A DNA stretch of 64,000 nt from Combretum micranthum (GCA_024138025.1 JAMXBD010001389.1:62001-126000), one strand, 5' to 3'; positions 1 through 12,340 are shown, counted from the first letter of the stretch. Made by a program: numbers and translations. The notes: a model not told the origin generated them from the sequence alone.

Positions 1-977
1 GAATTTTATGATTTCACCATATATGGAACCACATTGAAATCTTGCCCTTCATAATATAATGTCAATGATATATAAATCTTGATTATGCCATGATATTGCT
101 TTGTTGAAATTAGTTTGTTGAATATTGATATTCCCTATAATATTTTTATTCTTGATGATGGTATGATCAATTGATATGCATGATATGTGGTTATGATTTC
201 TTGTTCAAAATTTTTGTCACTTAGAAAAATCCGATTTTCCATAAAATTGCTAAAACCTAAATTGATAGATTTAGAGTACATGTTAAAAGATATGTATATA
301 TTTTTCATAAAATCAACAAACTTAGTGAACTTAAAGCGAAAAGATTTCGAAAAATTTTAAAATTAACCAACAAACTAAATTTTTCTAAAAGAACTACGTT
401 ATGGTCTGATCCCGATTAGCGGGTACGTAAGCACCTAAACGGGCGACTTTAAATATGTAAAAAAATTATTTTTGTGAATTTATTTGATTTGTTTAGAATA
501 TATGAATATCGATAGAATTTGATAAGATTTGATTAATTTGAATATTTTGAGTTTTTTAGATTATATATGATTATTGATGGAATTTGATTAGTATTTTTAT
601 GCATATTAGACATATGTTTAGTTAATTAGATCCTGATAAATAGTTTAATTTTGAAATTAGGGTTTAAAAGAAAGCAATTTAAATTTGGAAAGTTAAAGTG
701 GTAACCGTTTAGGTTTTAATAGGTAGCCCCCGAACTCAAGTTAATTTCTGGTTCTCGTTTTCAAAAAACGATTTTTTCGCAGATCAGTAGCAAAACCAAA
801 ATCAACCTACCCATTGGTTTTGGTTTATTTTTTTTCTCGACTTTAGTCGAGTGGCGACTCCAAAATGTTTTAAAAATTCAAAATTTCCTTTAATTCTTAG
901 TCGAGGATTCGTATTGAATGGGTTAGGGTTTAGTACGAATCGGATTAAAGGAAATCGAGAAAAACCAGGCTCGACAG
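1..977 (+). repeat. 5' LTR of the Ogre-like element (3' third only)
   Basis: This is a direct repeat of 18190-19165. It ends CTCGACA at 977, immediately before the primer binding site. The promoter part of this LTR lies upstream of the window; the complete version is the 3' LTR. Confidence 0.93.
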
Positions 978-980
978 CTT

Positions 981-998
981 GGCGACTCCACTGGGGAG
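981..998 (+). other. Primer binding site of the Ogre-like element
   Basis: TGGCGACTCCACTGGGGA begins three bases after the LTR end. It starts with TGG, complementary to a tRNA CCA tail. Published Ogre elements use a tRNA-Arg primer and have a site of this kind; the tRNA identity here is inferred from that. An 11-base echo of it occurs inside the LTR at 852-862. Confidence 0.8.
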
Positions 999-1565
999 TA
1001 CTTTTAGAGGGCTAGCCACTTTATGCTTTTCATATATAAATTGCTTTCTTTTTTAATATCTTGTATATTTGTACATATTTGTGCTAACCGTGTGCTTATG
1101 TGCAGATATTATCTATATAGAGTTATGGGAGGGGGTATTTACTTTTGAAAGAAAAAATATGTGCTAGATGTGGTCAAACCCGGGCCACCTTAGGTAAACT
1201 TAGGACGGGAGGCACCAGTAGGTCTCGGGTGTTGTGGTTACCCACCATTCGAGACACGAATTAGCCTCCCACTCCGGTTAATGTGGCCCATGGCCCATTA
1301 ATTGGGGGACCTTTAGAACCCACCCTTCTTGCATCACAACATAAGGAGGTGATGATCAAGCTTTGTGGCTAATCAAAATGTTTTTCAAAATTGCTTTACA
1401 AAACAAAAGCTGAATTTATAGGAGTTAACTTTTCCTTGTAATCCGTTATGTAAATGTCTTGTAAAATCTTTATAACCGTTTTTGTCTTTGTATTCAGTTT
1501 AGTGTATCATGTAAATGTATATACCGTGTTGTAACACATCTCTTTGTAATAGGTAGAATAAAGAA
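999..1565 (+). other. Untranslated leader of the Ogre-like element
   Basis: No ORF of note is present. The stretch 1165-1350 is less AT-rich than its surroundings. AG dinucleotides that could act as 3' splice sites occur at about 1104 (after TTATGTGC) and about 1552 (after TTTGTAAT), shortly before the ORF1 start at 1566. A strong splice donor sits in the LTR (17183 in the 3' copy), so leader splicing is possible but unproven. Confidence 0.5.
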
Positions 1566-2723
1566 ATGGCAGATAGTATGTGGGCCCGTCTTACTCCCGA
1601 GATCCATGTTCATGAGCCTGCTAGTCCGATGCCTATTTTGAACAACTGGTTACAAACTTTCAAGCCGGAACAAAGAAGATTTATTGAAGACCGTTTGGGA
1701 CCTATTCTTTCTCTACCAAAAGTCCAGGTCCCCATTCATCTTTTTAGGGCCTTGGTTTACTTATGGAATGTTGATGAAGCCGCCTTTTGCCTCGGTGAGC
1801 ACACCTTGAGTCCCACTATTGAGGAATACATGAGGCTTCTTCAAGCTCCACCAACTGATGTAGGAATATATGCTCCTCAACTTAGTAAAGGGCCGATCAA
1901 CTTGTTCAACTCCTTTTTAGGAATTAAGAAGACCGATGTGTCTAAAGCCCTCAAGAATTGCAATTTGTTCTCCATTAGGCTTTCCGATTTATTCAAGTGG
2001 TTTGGATCTCCAAATAGTTACAAGGACAATAAGCCTATCTTCTGTGGAGGTGTAGTAGCATGGGAGCAAAATCGCATCAACGCTTTTATAGCCGCCGTAT
2101 TCGGTACTATCCTCTTCCCGAATGGGGACCTTTTCATCCACTATCGGGTATTAGAATTAGTGGACCAGTTTTTAGCAGGAAAGTCTTATATCCCGGCCTT
2201 ACTCGCTGAACAAAATAGATCTCTCAACCATTTGAAGAAAAGAGGCCATGGAAAATTCAAGTCTAGTATGGCACTCTTGATAGTATGGTTTGCAAGCCAC
2301 ACTAGAGATTATGGGAGCAATTTGAGTCCAGCTTGCCACATTAGAGATAGTTATGATCTTATTTTAAGCTTTAGTGAAAGAGTTCGCATTCAAGATCTTC
2401 CAAGGACCGATGAATGGGTGCACTTACTCCAAGATCTAGAAGCTCACAATTTCCTTTGGGTTGCTAAATGGCTTCATTCTCCTACGGCAATAACCGAATG
2501 TAGGGAATATGCGGCAATTCCCTTGATTGGTTTGACCGGGTCCACAGGATATTATCCGGCTCGTGTGATAAGACAATATAGGGCACTTCAAGATATAACT
2601 AGCAAGCCATCATTAAAGGAGTTTACTATGGAGTATGATGACCCGAGTGTTCCTTTGGCACAAAGAGAGAGAAGGCTAGGATCGATACAAGCCAAATGGG
2701 AGACAAGAGAAATCAAGACAATC

Positions 2724-5700
2724 TGTAAGCCCCGGAAAATTTCAGTAAATAATTTTAAGATGAACTTCGAAAATAAACCCTAAAAATCACTCCAAGTTAA
2801 AACTGAATTTTGACAAGTCCTGAACCATGAATGAATCCAAAAATTTCTTAATCATGAGAAAACGAAAATCCTCGAAAATAAAATAAGAACTCAGTGGTCT
2901 TCAAATTCAAAACCACTACGTACGAAAAATTCCATATTTAACTCCGACTTATAAAAACGGGTAATATAAAGCCCAAAAAAACAAATTATTAAAAAAAAAT
3001 AATAAATAAATAAATAACGATTAACTTTCGAAAATGAAACCCAATTCAAAAATTCCGAAAACGTTAAAAGATAATAAATACTTACAAAAAAATAAAATTT
3101 AAAATAAACTTCTCAAATTAAATATGCTGTATGAACATAAATATCAGTTTCCAAATTGGCAAAGGTCTAAACCGGAAAATCACCCGGAAACCCTAACCGG
3201 AATACAATAGTGTAAGTCCGGCAATCTAGTGCCCCTAATCCTAGAGGTCGAGATGTAGTTTAAATATATAGAATAGCTCATAGTAATATAAGTTTGTTTA
3301 AAAATATCAGATTGGTAAATTTTTGACCTATTTCGAACCCGTTCGGATACAGACTTCGAAAAGCGTGTCCCGGGCTCGAGATATCAAAAATATACCAATA
3401 GTACCGTTAGACTCGTAATTTCATAATATTTCTAAATATATCAGTTATATAATTTTTCGGGTTATAAAAGTTACAGTTATAACTTTTTTTATCGTATTTC
3501 CATTGTTACCGGTAATTGATTTGACTTTTGCACTATTCATTTTTATTTTATTACAAAATTTTATTATTCTTATAAAGTCTTATATTTTTAGATAAATATT
3601 TTATATGTTGTAGAAAATTTTTTTTTTCTAAAATTTAGTTCGTTTCGGGTCTTTACGGGATCAGATTCTGTTTAAGACCCGATACTAAAAATAAAATAAA
3701 TTAATTTAATAATTGGAAAATATTTTAAAAATATTGTTATTTTCATAAAATAATTTTTTTAGAATTTTTCGGGTTATAAAAATATCATTTATAGCCCATA
3801 TTCGCGTATTTTGATCATACCGGTAACATATTTGTTAAATTACTAAAATAATTCAAATAATTATTTAAATTTAATTATGAAAAATCTGCTACAAATATTT
3901 TGAATAAATTTTCTAATTTTAATTTTAATTTTATTAATAAAGTACTTTTACAACCCATACCTTCAAGTACATCTTACACATATCACTTCCTTTTCACTTC
4001 AATCTTTCTACACATTATCCCACAATTGATGGCAGATTTTTGACCCTATTTATGGCTGCCATTGTCCTTTATCCACTCATATTTTGACTAAAATTAATTA
4101 TATTTCAATCCTTTTTCAAAAAGTTACATTACACATTAATTACACAATTTAATTCAAGTCAAATTTCAACAAAACCCTCTCTCTCCTCTCTTCAAAAATG
4201 ACGTGCAGCAACCCCTCCCCTTGGCTGCCCATGTTTTATTTTTTTTCTCTCATTTATTACAATTAAAACACTCATTTCTCTCTCTCCTTCATTTATTCAC
4301 TTTCCCTCTTTCATTCTTTAACCTTTTCTCTCTCTATTTCCTCTCTTTTCTTCTTCTTCTTGTTCATGTTTCTCCAACAAACAAGCTGCCCCCACATCTT
4401 CCATGGCTTCCACACTTCATTTTTAAAGATTTTCTAAGCAAATCTTCATCCTAAAGCTCCATAGGTGATATAGGTAAAGTATAATGAAGGTTTCATGCAT
4501 CAAATGAACTTCCATAAGCTTAAAAGCTTAGGATGATGATGCCAAAAATGAAATCTTTCTCTTCTCCACTTTTATTACCTTGTATTATAATTATTTTCTT
4601 GTTTAAAGTTATTATATTTTGTAGATCTAACTTTTTATGGCTTTGATTTTTGTTTATGCCATAGATCTTGTTATTTAAGTTGTTATTTTTGTTATTCCTT
4701 ATGATTTATGCATAGATCTAGCATTCACATGTCTATCTTAGTGATTCATGCATGTAAAACTAGTTTAGAATACTAGATCTAAAGTTTTGAGTTCATAGAT
4801 GCATTAGATCTTTGTTTATGTTCATGAACAACTTGCTATAGCTTGATGATGGTAGGAAAGTTGTAGGAAAGCCAAGATCTATTTTGTTTTCAACAAAAAT
4901 CAATTTTGAAAATTCGGATGAAAATGGAACCATATTTAGAAAAGTGGTTTTTCAACTTCAAAATGTATATTTTTCATTTAAAATGAAGGGCTTAGGGTAT
5001 AGATACCATAAATGAAAGATTTTGATAAATGAAGTTTAGATCCATGATGTTTATAACTTATTACCATGCATTTGTTTTATGTTTATGTTCATATTAAGTA
5101 TAGATCTTAGTTATGAACTCAAACAAAATTGTGAAATTCGTATTTTGGTAAGACCCATATTTAAAAACTACTTTTCAAGTGTCAAAATGTAATTTTTACA
5201 TAAGAAAATGAAGGCTTAATATATATATAGCATCAAGACTTCATTTTATATGGTTCAAAGATGATTTTCAAAGATTAATTTTCAAAACAAAGTTCTATTC
5301 TCGGATTTTGGCCAAGGCCTAGTGCAAAAACATGTTTTCCAACTCAAAAATGAAGTTTTTATTTAAGAAATGAAAGGCTCTTAGGATAGGATATGTAAGG
5401 AATGGATTTTCATGAGCTTAGATAGATTTAATCAAAAGATATGACCAAAAATAAATTTTCTAAATTCGGATCCCAACCAAGACCAATTTTTAGAACCCAT
5501 GTATCAACTCCAAAACTCATGTTTTATGTGAAAAATGAAGTATATAGGTAATAGATATCATTGAGCAATGATTTTTACAAGTTAAAATGAGTTTAGGCAT
5601 GAGTAATGTATAAAACAAGTAATGGAATTAAAATGGAAAATTTTAAGTTAGTAGTCAATTTGTGAAATTCGTAATTTTGAATGAAGGCCATAAGAACACC

Positions 5701-7699
5701 TAGTATTCAAGCTCAAAATGGATGTTTTATGTGTTAAATGAAGTCCTTAAGTAATTGATATAGTGAAGCCTTAAATTTTAATGCATTAAACAAGTTTTTC
5801 CCAAAGGAATCATGCAAAAAGTGGATTTTCTAAAATTCGGATTTTTGAGTAGATCATATTGGAAAACATATTTGCAAAGCGTAAAATGCAAATTTTTGTG
5901 TAAGAATGAAGCCCTTAGTAGTTATATATGGTTGAGCCTTAAATTTCTAAGTATCAAATGATTTTTTTTTTCTTAAAGGAATCACTCAAAAACTAATTTT
6001 TGTAAAATTCGGATTTTGGAATCAACCCCACTTGAAAACATGTTTACAAAGTGCAAAATGGAAATTTTTATGAAGAAATGAAAGTCATAAGTAATAGATA
6101 CAATGAAGACTCAATTTTAACAAAAATAATTATATTTTCTTAAGTAATAAATGCAAAACAAATGGAAATAATCAAAGTTAGAAAACTAGATTTTTCATAA
6201 GTAGTTGTTATTATGGTCTTGCAAGATAAAAAGTTATAAAATTTCCTTTTAGCAAAAATCATCAAGATCATGCATACATTAAACTCATCTCATGTCATTC
6301 ATGTTAGGAAATCATTCATATTGCATGTATAGCTAATCTACATAGTAGAAACATTACAAACATTTACAAAACTATTTTTCGGAATCGGAAACCGTTACTG
6401 ATCAGATCTGATCCCTCTGTTCCGAGACCTAAATGTTTTCAAAACTTAAAAATAATATTAGAAATAGATAGATCTTTCGAAGTAGATAGAAATCGATATA
6501 TAATTTGCGAGATTCCGAGTTAAAATGACCAAGTTATGGCCGTTTTAAGTTGGAATTCCCGCTTAGGACGAGAATTACGAATTTGACAGATTGTGTGAGA
6601 TAGCTTGGACTAGTTAAGTGATGAAATACTTATTAGGGTATTTCTTCCTTTTTAGGTGACCCCGATATCGACGATTCCCTATCACCGGATTACTTATACT
6701 AAGAGACCGGTGATCCAATGGCCGAGTGAGTATTACTTCCGATTTCATTTATTGTATGTGATTGTAATAATAGTTGCACTAGGTATTTGGTAAAGATAAA
6801 ATGGATATGCATGATGGGGACGAATGGGAAGATGTATGCTTGTTGTTGATATGAGAAATGGAATGTAAGAATATCGAAGCCGAGTGATTAACTATTGCCT
6901 GTATAGATGAATTAGAATTGATTGTCTGCGATTATTGACCGATCACTTAAAAGAATTGGTATAATTGATTATTTCGAATTGAAGATGAAATTGAACTCAT
7001 TCATACACGATGGGGATAGAGCATTAGCATTTGTCGGTTTATCGTTGTACCTTAAACGATTTTATAGTTCATAGTTGTCCGTAAGCTGAAACGGTCTCGG
7101 TCGTACCGCAGGATTCGTTAATCTGCTAACCCGGGATGGAGGGCGCAAGTCCATCCACATATGATTTCCGGCAGGTCATATGTTTGTTGAATTCACGAGT
7201 TTGATACATATCACTTGTCTGACTAATCACTTGATTGTATGATGTGTTATAAATGTAATCCTGGAAGTTTTCACTCACTAAGCTAGTGTAGCTTATACCC
7301 CTATAGTTGTTTAAATGAACAGGTTATCTCAAGAATGCAAAGTGGGGACTGAATTGGTTGGAGCCGGGTATGACTCCGGGGTTCCGGCAAGACATAAGAA
7401 TGTCTGAAGTTATTAGCTAGGTTTTCCTATTTGCCTTGTAATAGTTTATGTAGTAGAATCTTTTGATGAATTGTAATCGAAGTTAATGAGTTGTATTTTG
7501 AAGAATAGTGAATTGAATTTCCTTTACATTGTTCTTAAGTTGTATCAACATAAAATGCATTACTCCGATGAGTCTCCTCCATGTGTTAGACGCCTTGTAC
7601 ATAGTATGGAAGCCTTCGCGTGACTGAGGTGGTCATTCTTAGGCTTTAATATTGTGTACGGCGGACTGCCACGTTTAGGGTACCCTTCGGGGCGTGACA
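2724..7699 (+). mobile_element. LTR-like unit L1 (4976 bp), probable solo LTR, in Ogre ORF1
   Basis: It begins TGTAAGCCCCGG and ends GGGGCGTGACA, and is flanked by CAATC on both sides (2719-2723 and 7700-7704). Ignoring it restores the ORF1 frame exactly. No ORF shows retroelement similarity; the longest, at 4203-4454, is a CT-rich low-complexity artefact. The inside holds a duplicated U3-like module (about 3350-3500 and 3640-3830), a C-rich block at about 4209-4225, a CT-rich leader (4250-4370), AT-rich sequence, the conserved exon-like block at 6656-6725, and acceptor-like and end sequences shared with L6. A solo LTR formed by LTR-LTR recombination is the simplest reading; a non-coding retroelement is the alternative. 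Confidence 0.85.
6656..6725 (+). other. Conserved 70-bp exon-like block in L1
   Basis: The block follows CTTCCTTTTTAG, a pyrimidine-rich 3' splice-site context, ends ATGGCCGA and is followed by GTGAGT, a consensus 5' splice site. The same arrangement and a nearly constant length recur in L2, L4, L5 and L6. The reading ATG GCC GAG TGA stops at once, so it would be a non-coding exon. Splicing is inferred from sequence only. Confidence 0.5.
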
Positions 7700-7923
7700 C
7701 AATCTACATGATAGACCCCATTAATACTGAGACGAAGAAATACCGAGCCACTAAAGAATACATCCTCAGCCAAAGGGCAAAAGTGAACGAGTTAGAATTT
7801 CAAGCTCCCGAGATGATGAAGAAGGATCGAGAGATGGAAAAGGAAGTTCAAGATTCTCAAGGCAAGGTTCAAGCACTGGAAGCTCAACCAAGAATGGCAA
7901 AGAGGACTATTATGAGGAGCTGA

Positions 7924-8360
7924 AGGATCGTTCAGAGTGTCCAGCAATTAGGCGTTTGTTTAGGATGATCTTTCTTTGTTTAGCTTATTTCGGTTTTGTC
8001 ATGTTTAGGTCATGTATTTTGACTCCTTGAGTAAATCAGTTTTAATGAAATAAAATGGTTTTTGCTACAAAGTTTCATCATCATCTCAATTACATGCCAT
8101 GCGTTTTTCTTTCCATATATTTTCTTGTCTCTACATGTTCTTGTATATTCTTTGCTACCCGTTTATTTGTGTTTTTGTGTATATATTAACCGCTAACCGT
8201 TTCCTCATTTTTTGAGAATCATATAATAAATATATAATATATACATTTTCTTCACTAAACTATGGGAATTTTGTTTTTGAATATATGCAGTTTCTAAAAG
8301 ATAGCTCATAAACGGTTAGACCCGGTTCGAAGTCCAATCATCACTAGGTCTAAATCCAGA
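7924..8360 (+). other. Spacer between Ogre ORF1 and gag
   Basis: AT-rich and non-coding; several stops occur in all + frames. A short stretch at 8290-8360, just before the gag ATG, is less AT-rich. Nothing else is recognisable. Confidence 0.5.
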
Positions 8361-11048
8361 ATGGCTAGCAACAATGACAATAATTCCAATGCGATGTCCG
8401 AGCAAAGGCTTACTACTTTGGAACAAATGGTATTTCGAATGGCCGAGCAAATGAATCTTCTCACGCAAAACCTTAAGGCCCCTCAAGATACTACCACAGA
8501 CATTCTGGGGTAAAGAAAGAACCTAAAGTCAAACTAATTGCGGAACAAGTAATTAATCATGAGCCATTAGCCATTGTCGAAACCGATTCTTCTGAGTTTA
8601 AGAAGGAAATTGAGGCTCAAAACAAAGAAATGGAGAAAATGCATCTTTCTCAATTCAACGAGAAACTCAAAGTTTTTGAGAAAATGGAAGGATTTGATCA
8701 AACTGGAATCACAAGCTTTCCTACAATCGAAGCGGGAGCTTTCCCCGAGAAGTTCAAGATTCCCGACTTTGAGAAGTATGATGGTACTGGTTGTCCAAAG
8801 TTGCATACTAGGCTCTATGTGAGGAAGAGCCGGTACACTCAATATGAGCAATTTATGATCCAAACTTTTCAAGATAGCCTTACCGGTCCGGCTTTAGCAT
8901 GGTATGCTCATTTGGATCTTGATGAGATTAATACTTGGGACAAATTGGCTAGGCTTTCTACAATCAATATAAGTTCAATATGAAGTAGCCCCTTCTATGT
9001 GGGATTTAAGTAATATGAGGAAGAAGAAAGATGAGTCCTTTAAGGAATATGCTCAAAGATGGAGATCAATGGCATCTATGGTATCTACCCCTATCCCGGA
9101 GAAAGATTTGACATTCACTTTCATCAATACTTTAGAAGAACCCTTCTTTACTCATCTCATTGGACACACTACTGCTAATTTCTCTGAGATAGTATTAGCC
9201 GGGTGTAGAATTGAAAGTGCCATTATCACCGGGAGGATTCATGTGGAGAAAAAGGCTACAAATTTCAAGTACTCCAACAATAACAAAGGGAAGGATACCA
9301 CTGTCAGTGTAGTAAGCTCAACCCCATACACTAAACCTACTCAATCCTACACCTACCAACAAACCCCAAATACTAATCAACCCTTCACCCGGTCACAACA
9401 ACCACAATCCCAAAACCAACCATTCAATAGACCCAGAAGACAGTTCACCAAAATTCCCGTACCCCTTAGCCAAGTTCTAGCCCGGCTTAGAGCTGACAAT
9501 CTGATCACCTTTGAAACACCTAGAGAAGACTACAAACCCAGATATTATAACCCCGAGCAAAAATGCGATTATCATTTGGGGCAAATAGGTCATTCTACTG
9601 ACTATTGTTGGAGGCTTCGGAACAAGATTCAAGACCTCATTGATGCTAAACTGGTCCAACTGGATTTCATTGAAACCCCGACCCCTAATGTCAACACCAA
9701 TCCTCTCCCAAACCATGGGCCCACGATCAACATGATCACGATTGAAGAACCCGAGCCTTTTATCGGAATGATCCAGTCCAATCCAAAGAAGATAGTTATC
9801 CAATGTCAAGGAGAGCAAAAAGAAGCCCCATATGAGGTGAAATCGATGAGGTATCAATTCCATGTGCCAATTGCACCGAAAGACTATAAAGCCACCCCGT
9901 TCAACTATCAAGCTGTTAATCAAGTTCCTAGGCCCATGGTCGGAAAACTTGGGAAATCTTCAGAGCCCGAAAGAGAGAAAACATTAGCAGAGGAATTCTT
10001 CCCACTTAGAAAAGATAAGAAAAAGGAGAGGAATCATGAGAAAACAGCATTGACCAAGATTATGAAGATAAGTGACTATAAGTTGCTGATCAACTCGCTA
10101 AAGTCCGCTCAGATATCCTTAATGGGTTTGTTAATGACTTCTGAAAAACACCGGGAGGCTCTCTTTAAGATACTCCAACAAATCAAGGTTCCCGAAGGTG
10201 TTGCTACCGAAACAATGGAACATGTAGTAAATTCGGTATTTGCTTTGGATCAAATCTCTTTCTCACCTGATGAGTTGGGAGCAGAAGGCACTCTACACAC
10301 GAAGCCCCTATTCATAATGGTCAAATGTAATGGAATGATTGTAGCCCGAGTCCTCATCGATAATGGGTCATCTTTGAATGTTTGTCCATTGGCTACTTTG
10401 AACTTACTTGGTATCGATGCATCTGACCTCCGGTCCAGTTCTACTATTGTTAGAGCTTTTGATGGATCAAAGAGAGGCATATCAGGAGAAATAGACTTGG
10501 AAGTTACTATTGGCCCACAAGACTTTACTATTCCATTCCAAGTTCTTGACATACCAAGATCGTTCAATTTGTTACTTGGAAGGCCTTGGATTCACTCAGC
10601 TGGGGCAATACCGTCTAGTTTGCATCAGATGGTCAAGTTTATAACAAATGGACAAATCGTTACGGTATTAGGAGAACAAGACCATGCTATCTTCAAAGAC
10701 ACTGCTATACCCTATATTGGCGAAGAAGGATCCGAAGACTTTGGTTTACAAATCTTTGAAGAAGCCAATATGATTCAAAAGAGGGACATTTAGGGACATT
10801 TGGACTGGGATATGTTCCTACTCCGGTTGAGATAGAAGAGATGAAAAAGAAAGCCCGAAAGAAGAAAGGAGAAGAATGGTATAATACCCCTATCGAGTCT
10901 CCAGATATCAAAGTCACATTCCCACAACCGGCTCATGTCCAGAAACCAGATACTGCATCGGTTCTGGAGCCTTCTTGCAGCTCCCCGTCAGTTCGGGAGT
11001 TGAATAATTGGTTCACTATCCCCTTAATAACTCTAGGGTTACCTTTGA
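8361..11048 (+). pseudogene. Ogre gag-protease, frameshifted
   Basis: The probable start is the ATG at 8361, after which the frame meets a stop at about 8511. Gag coding continues in other frames at 8567-8983 and 8997-10793, so at least two frameshifts have occurred. Gag-like motifs include LTGPALAWYAHLD and a zinc-knuckle-like CDYHLGQIGHSTDYC at about 9568-9610. The retropepsin site is VLIDNGSSLNVCPLATLNLLG-type at about 10350-10410; plant Tat elements often have DNG in place of DTG/DSG. A 10-bp tandem duplication of AGGGACATTT at about 10783-10802 breaks the frame just after the protease. The coding continues in the next frame to the candidate intron (residues around GLGYVPTPVEIEEM, then a Lys-rich stretch). 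The product would be a capsid and protease polyprotein; this copy cannot make it intact. Confidence 0.8.
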
Positions 11049-11209
11049 GTAAGGGTTGAATTCATGAAGGGTTTTATGTTTTGTTTCTTTTATCAATTGC
11101 TCAAATGTACTCCATGAATCATAGTCATTAATAAAGATTCTTTGTTTCTTTCTCTTTTCTCTTTTCTCACATTCTTCGTTTTTCTCTTTCTTTACCTTGT
11201 TTTTTTCAG
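11049..11209 (+). other. Candidate Ogre intron between protease and RT
   Basis: A donor-like TTTGA/GTAAGG lies at 11048/11049. A long pyrimidine tract (11135-11207) ends in TTTTTTTCAG at 11209. Ogre elements are known to remove an intron at this place to join gag-pro to RT. With this donor the two frames do not join perfectly, which could reflect decay of the copy or use of another donor nearby. Confidence 0.55.
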
Positions 11210-12340
11210 ATCTGATGATAATGGTGAAAGTAAGAGATATCTTGCATCGATAGATAACGAAAATACTGATATCATTTCTAACCCTAATGAGTTAGTCGTT
11301 GAACATGACATTAGTGATCACACTGGGATAGAGAAAAGTTGGCAAAAATATGAACAAGGAGAATTGAGATCAGTGAACCTACAGAAGTAGTGAATGTTGG
11401 AACTGAAGATGAGCCTAAAATTTGAAAATAGGCACCACCTTATCCGCTGAGCAACGAGAAAGATTGATAAGATTATTGACTGATTACTTAGACGTGTTTG
11501 CATGGTCCTACGAAGATATGCCTGGTTTGGATACCTCTATAGTGGTTCATAAATTACCAACTAAAGCAGATATCAAACCAAAGAAGCAAAAATTAAGACG
11601 ATTTAGACCAGATATCTTGCTCAAGATTAAAGAAGAAGTAAAGAAATTGTTGGAAGTCGGTTTTATAGAGGTATCCGATTATCCTGAATGGGTGGCTAAT
11701 GTGGTCCGGTACTTAAAAAGAATGGAAAGGTTAGAGTTTGTGTAGACTTTCGCGATTTAAACCAAGCCACGCCCAAAGATAATTTCCCCTTACCTCACAT
11801 AGATGTCTTGGTGGATAATACGGCTAGAAACCATCTATTTTCATTCATGGATGGCTTTTCGGGATATAATCAGATTAAAATGGCAGAAGAGGATAAAACT
11901 AAGACAACCTTCATTACTACTTGGGGAACATTTGCTACAAAGTCATGCCTTTCGGCCTTAAAAACGCCGGGGCAACATATCAAAGGGCGATGGTCACCTT
12001 GTTTCATGACATGATGCATCAAGAAGTCGAAGTATATGTAGATGATATGATTGCTAAGTCTAAGGAAGATGAGGATCATGTGGAAATATTGAGGAAATTA
12101 TTTGATAGATTACGAAATTCCATCTTAAGTTGAATCCCGAAAAGTGTACATTTGGGGTGACCTCAGGGAAGTTGTTGGGATTCGTAGTCAGTCAACAAGG
12201 AATAGAAGTTGACCCGATAAAGTTAAAGCCATACTTGAATTACCTCCCCCGAAGACGATCAAAGAGGTCAGGGGCATATTGGGACGCTTGAATATATTGC
12301 TCGGTTTATATCTCAATTAACCGACAAATGTCGCCCTCTA
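11210..12340 (+). pseudogene. Ogre reverse transcriptase, several frameshifts
   Basis: After the candidate acceptor an acidic linker (11210-11387) precedes the RT. RT signatures are spread over three frames: the pre-RT segment with LPTKADIKPKKQKLRRFRPD (about 11549-11610), CVDFRDLNQATPKDNFPLPH (about 11737-11800), FSFMDGFSGYNQIKMA (about 11839-11886), YKVMPFGLKNAGATYQRAM (about 11936-11992) and the catalytic YVDDMIAKS (about 12034-12060). Frames change near 11715, 11935 and 12115, and the connection to RNase H near 12200-12340 is also broken. RT would copy the element RNA into cDNA in the virus-like particle; this copy is inactive. Confidence 0.85.

Larger units (their letters stand above)
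1566..7923 (+). pseudogene. Ogre ORF1 (plant mobile domain / DUF7745-like), split by insert L1
   Basis: The N-terminal 386 codons run 1566-2723 and the remaining 72 codons run 7705-7923, in the same frame once L1 and one copy of its CAATC duplication are ignored; the original product was about 458 aa. As it stands the frame reads into L1 and stops at 2783. The first about 370 residues resemble the aspartate-less plant mobile domain family found in the extra ORF of Ogre elements (PIHLFRALVYLWN, PIFCGGVVAWEQNRINAF). The tail (about 7740-7920) is charged and Glu/Lys/Gln-rich, as expected of a coiled coil. No function is established for Ogre ORF1. The start is the ATG in AAGAAATGGCAG, first in frame after stops. 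Confidence 0.75.

Noticed and set aside
4203..4454. 83-codon ORF rich in Leu, Phe and Ser
   Set aside because: It is the translation of the CT-rich leader in L1; low complexity, not kept as an ORF in L2 or L6.
2724..7699. A host gene interrupting the Ogre-like element
   Set aside because: TG...CA ends, a perfect 5-bp duplication and restoration of the ORF1 frame show it is an LTR-like insertion.
9477..9923. 148-codon ORF on the - strand
   Set aside because: It lies antisense to the well-supported gag-protease frame and shows no motif.
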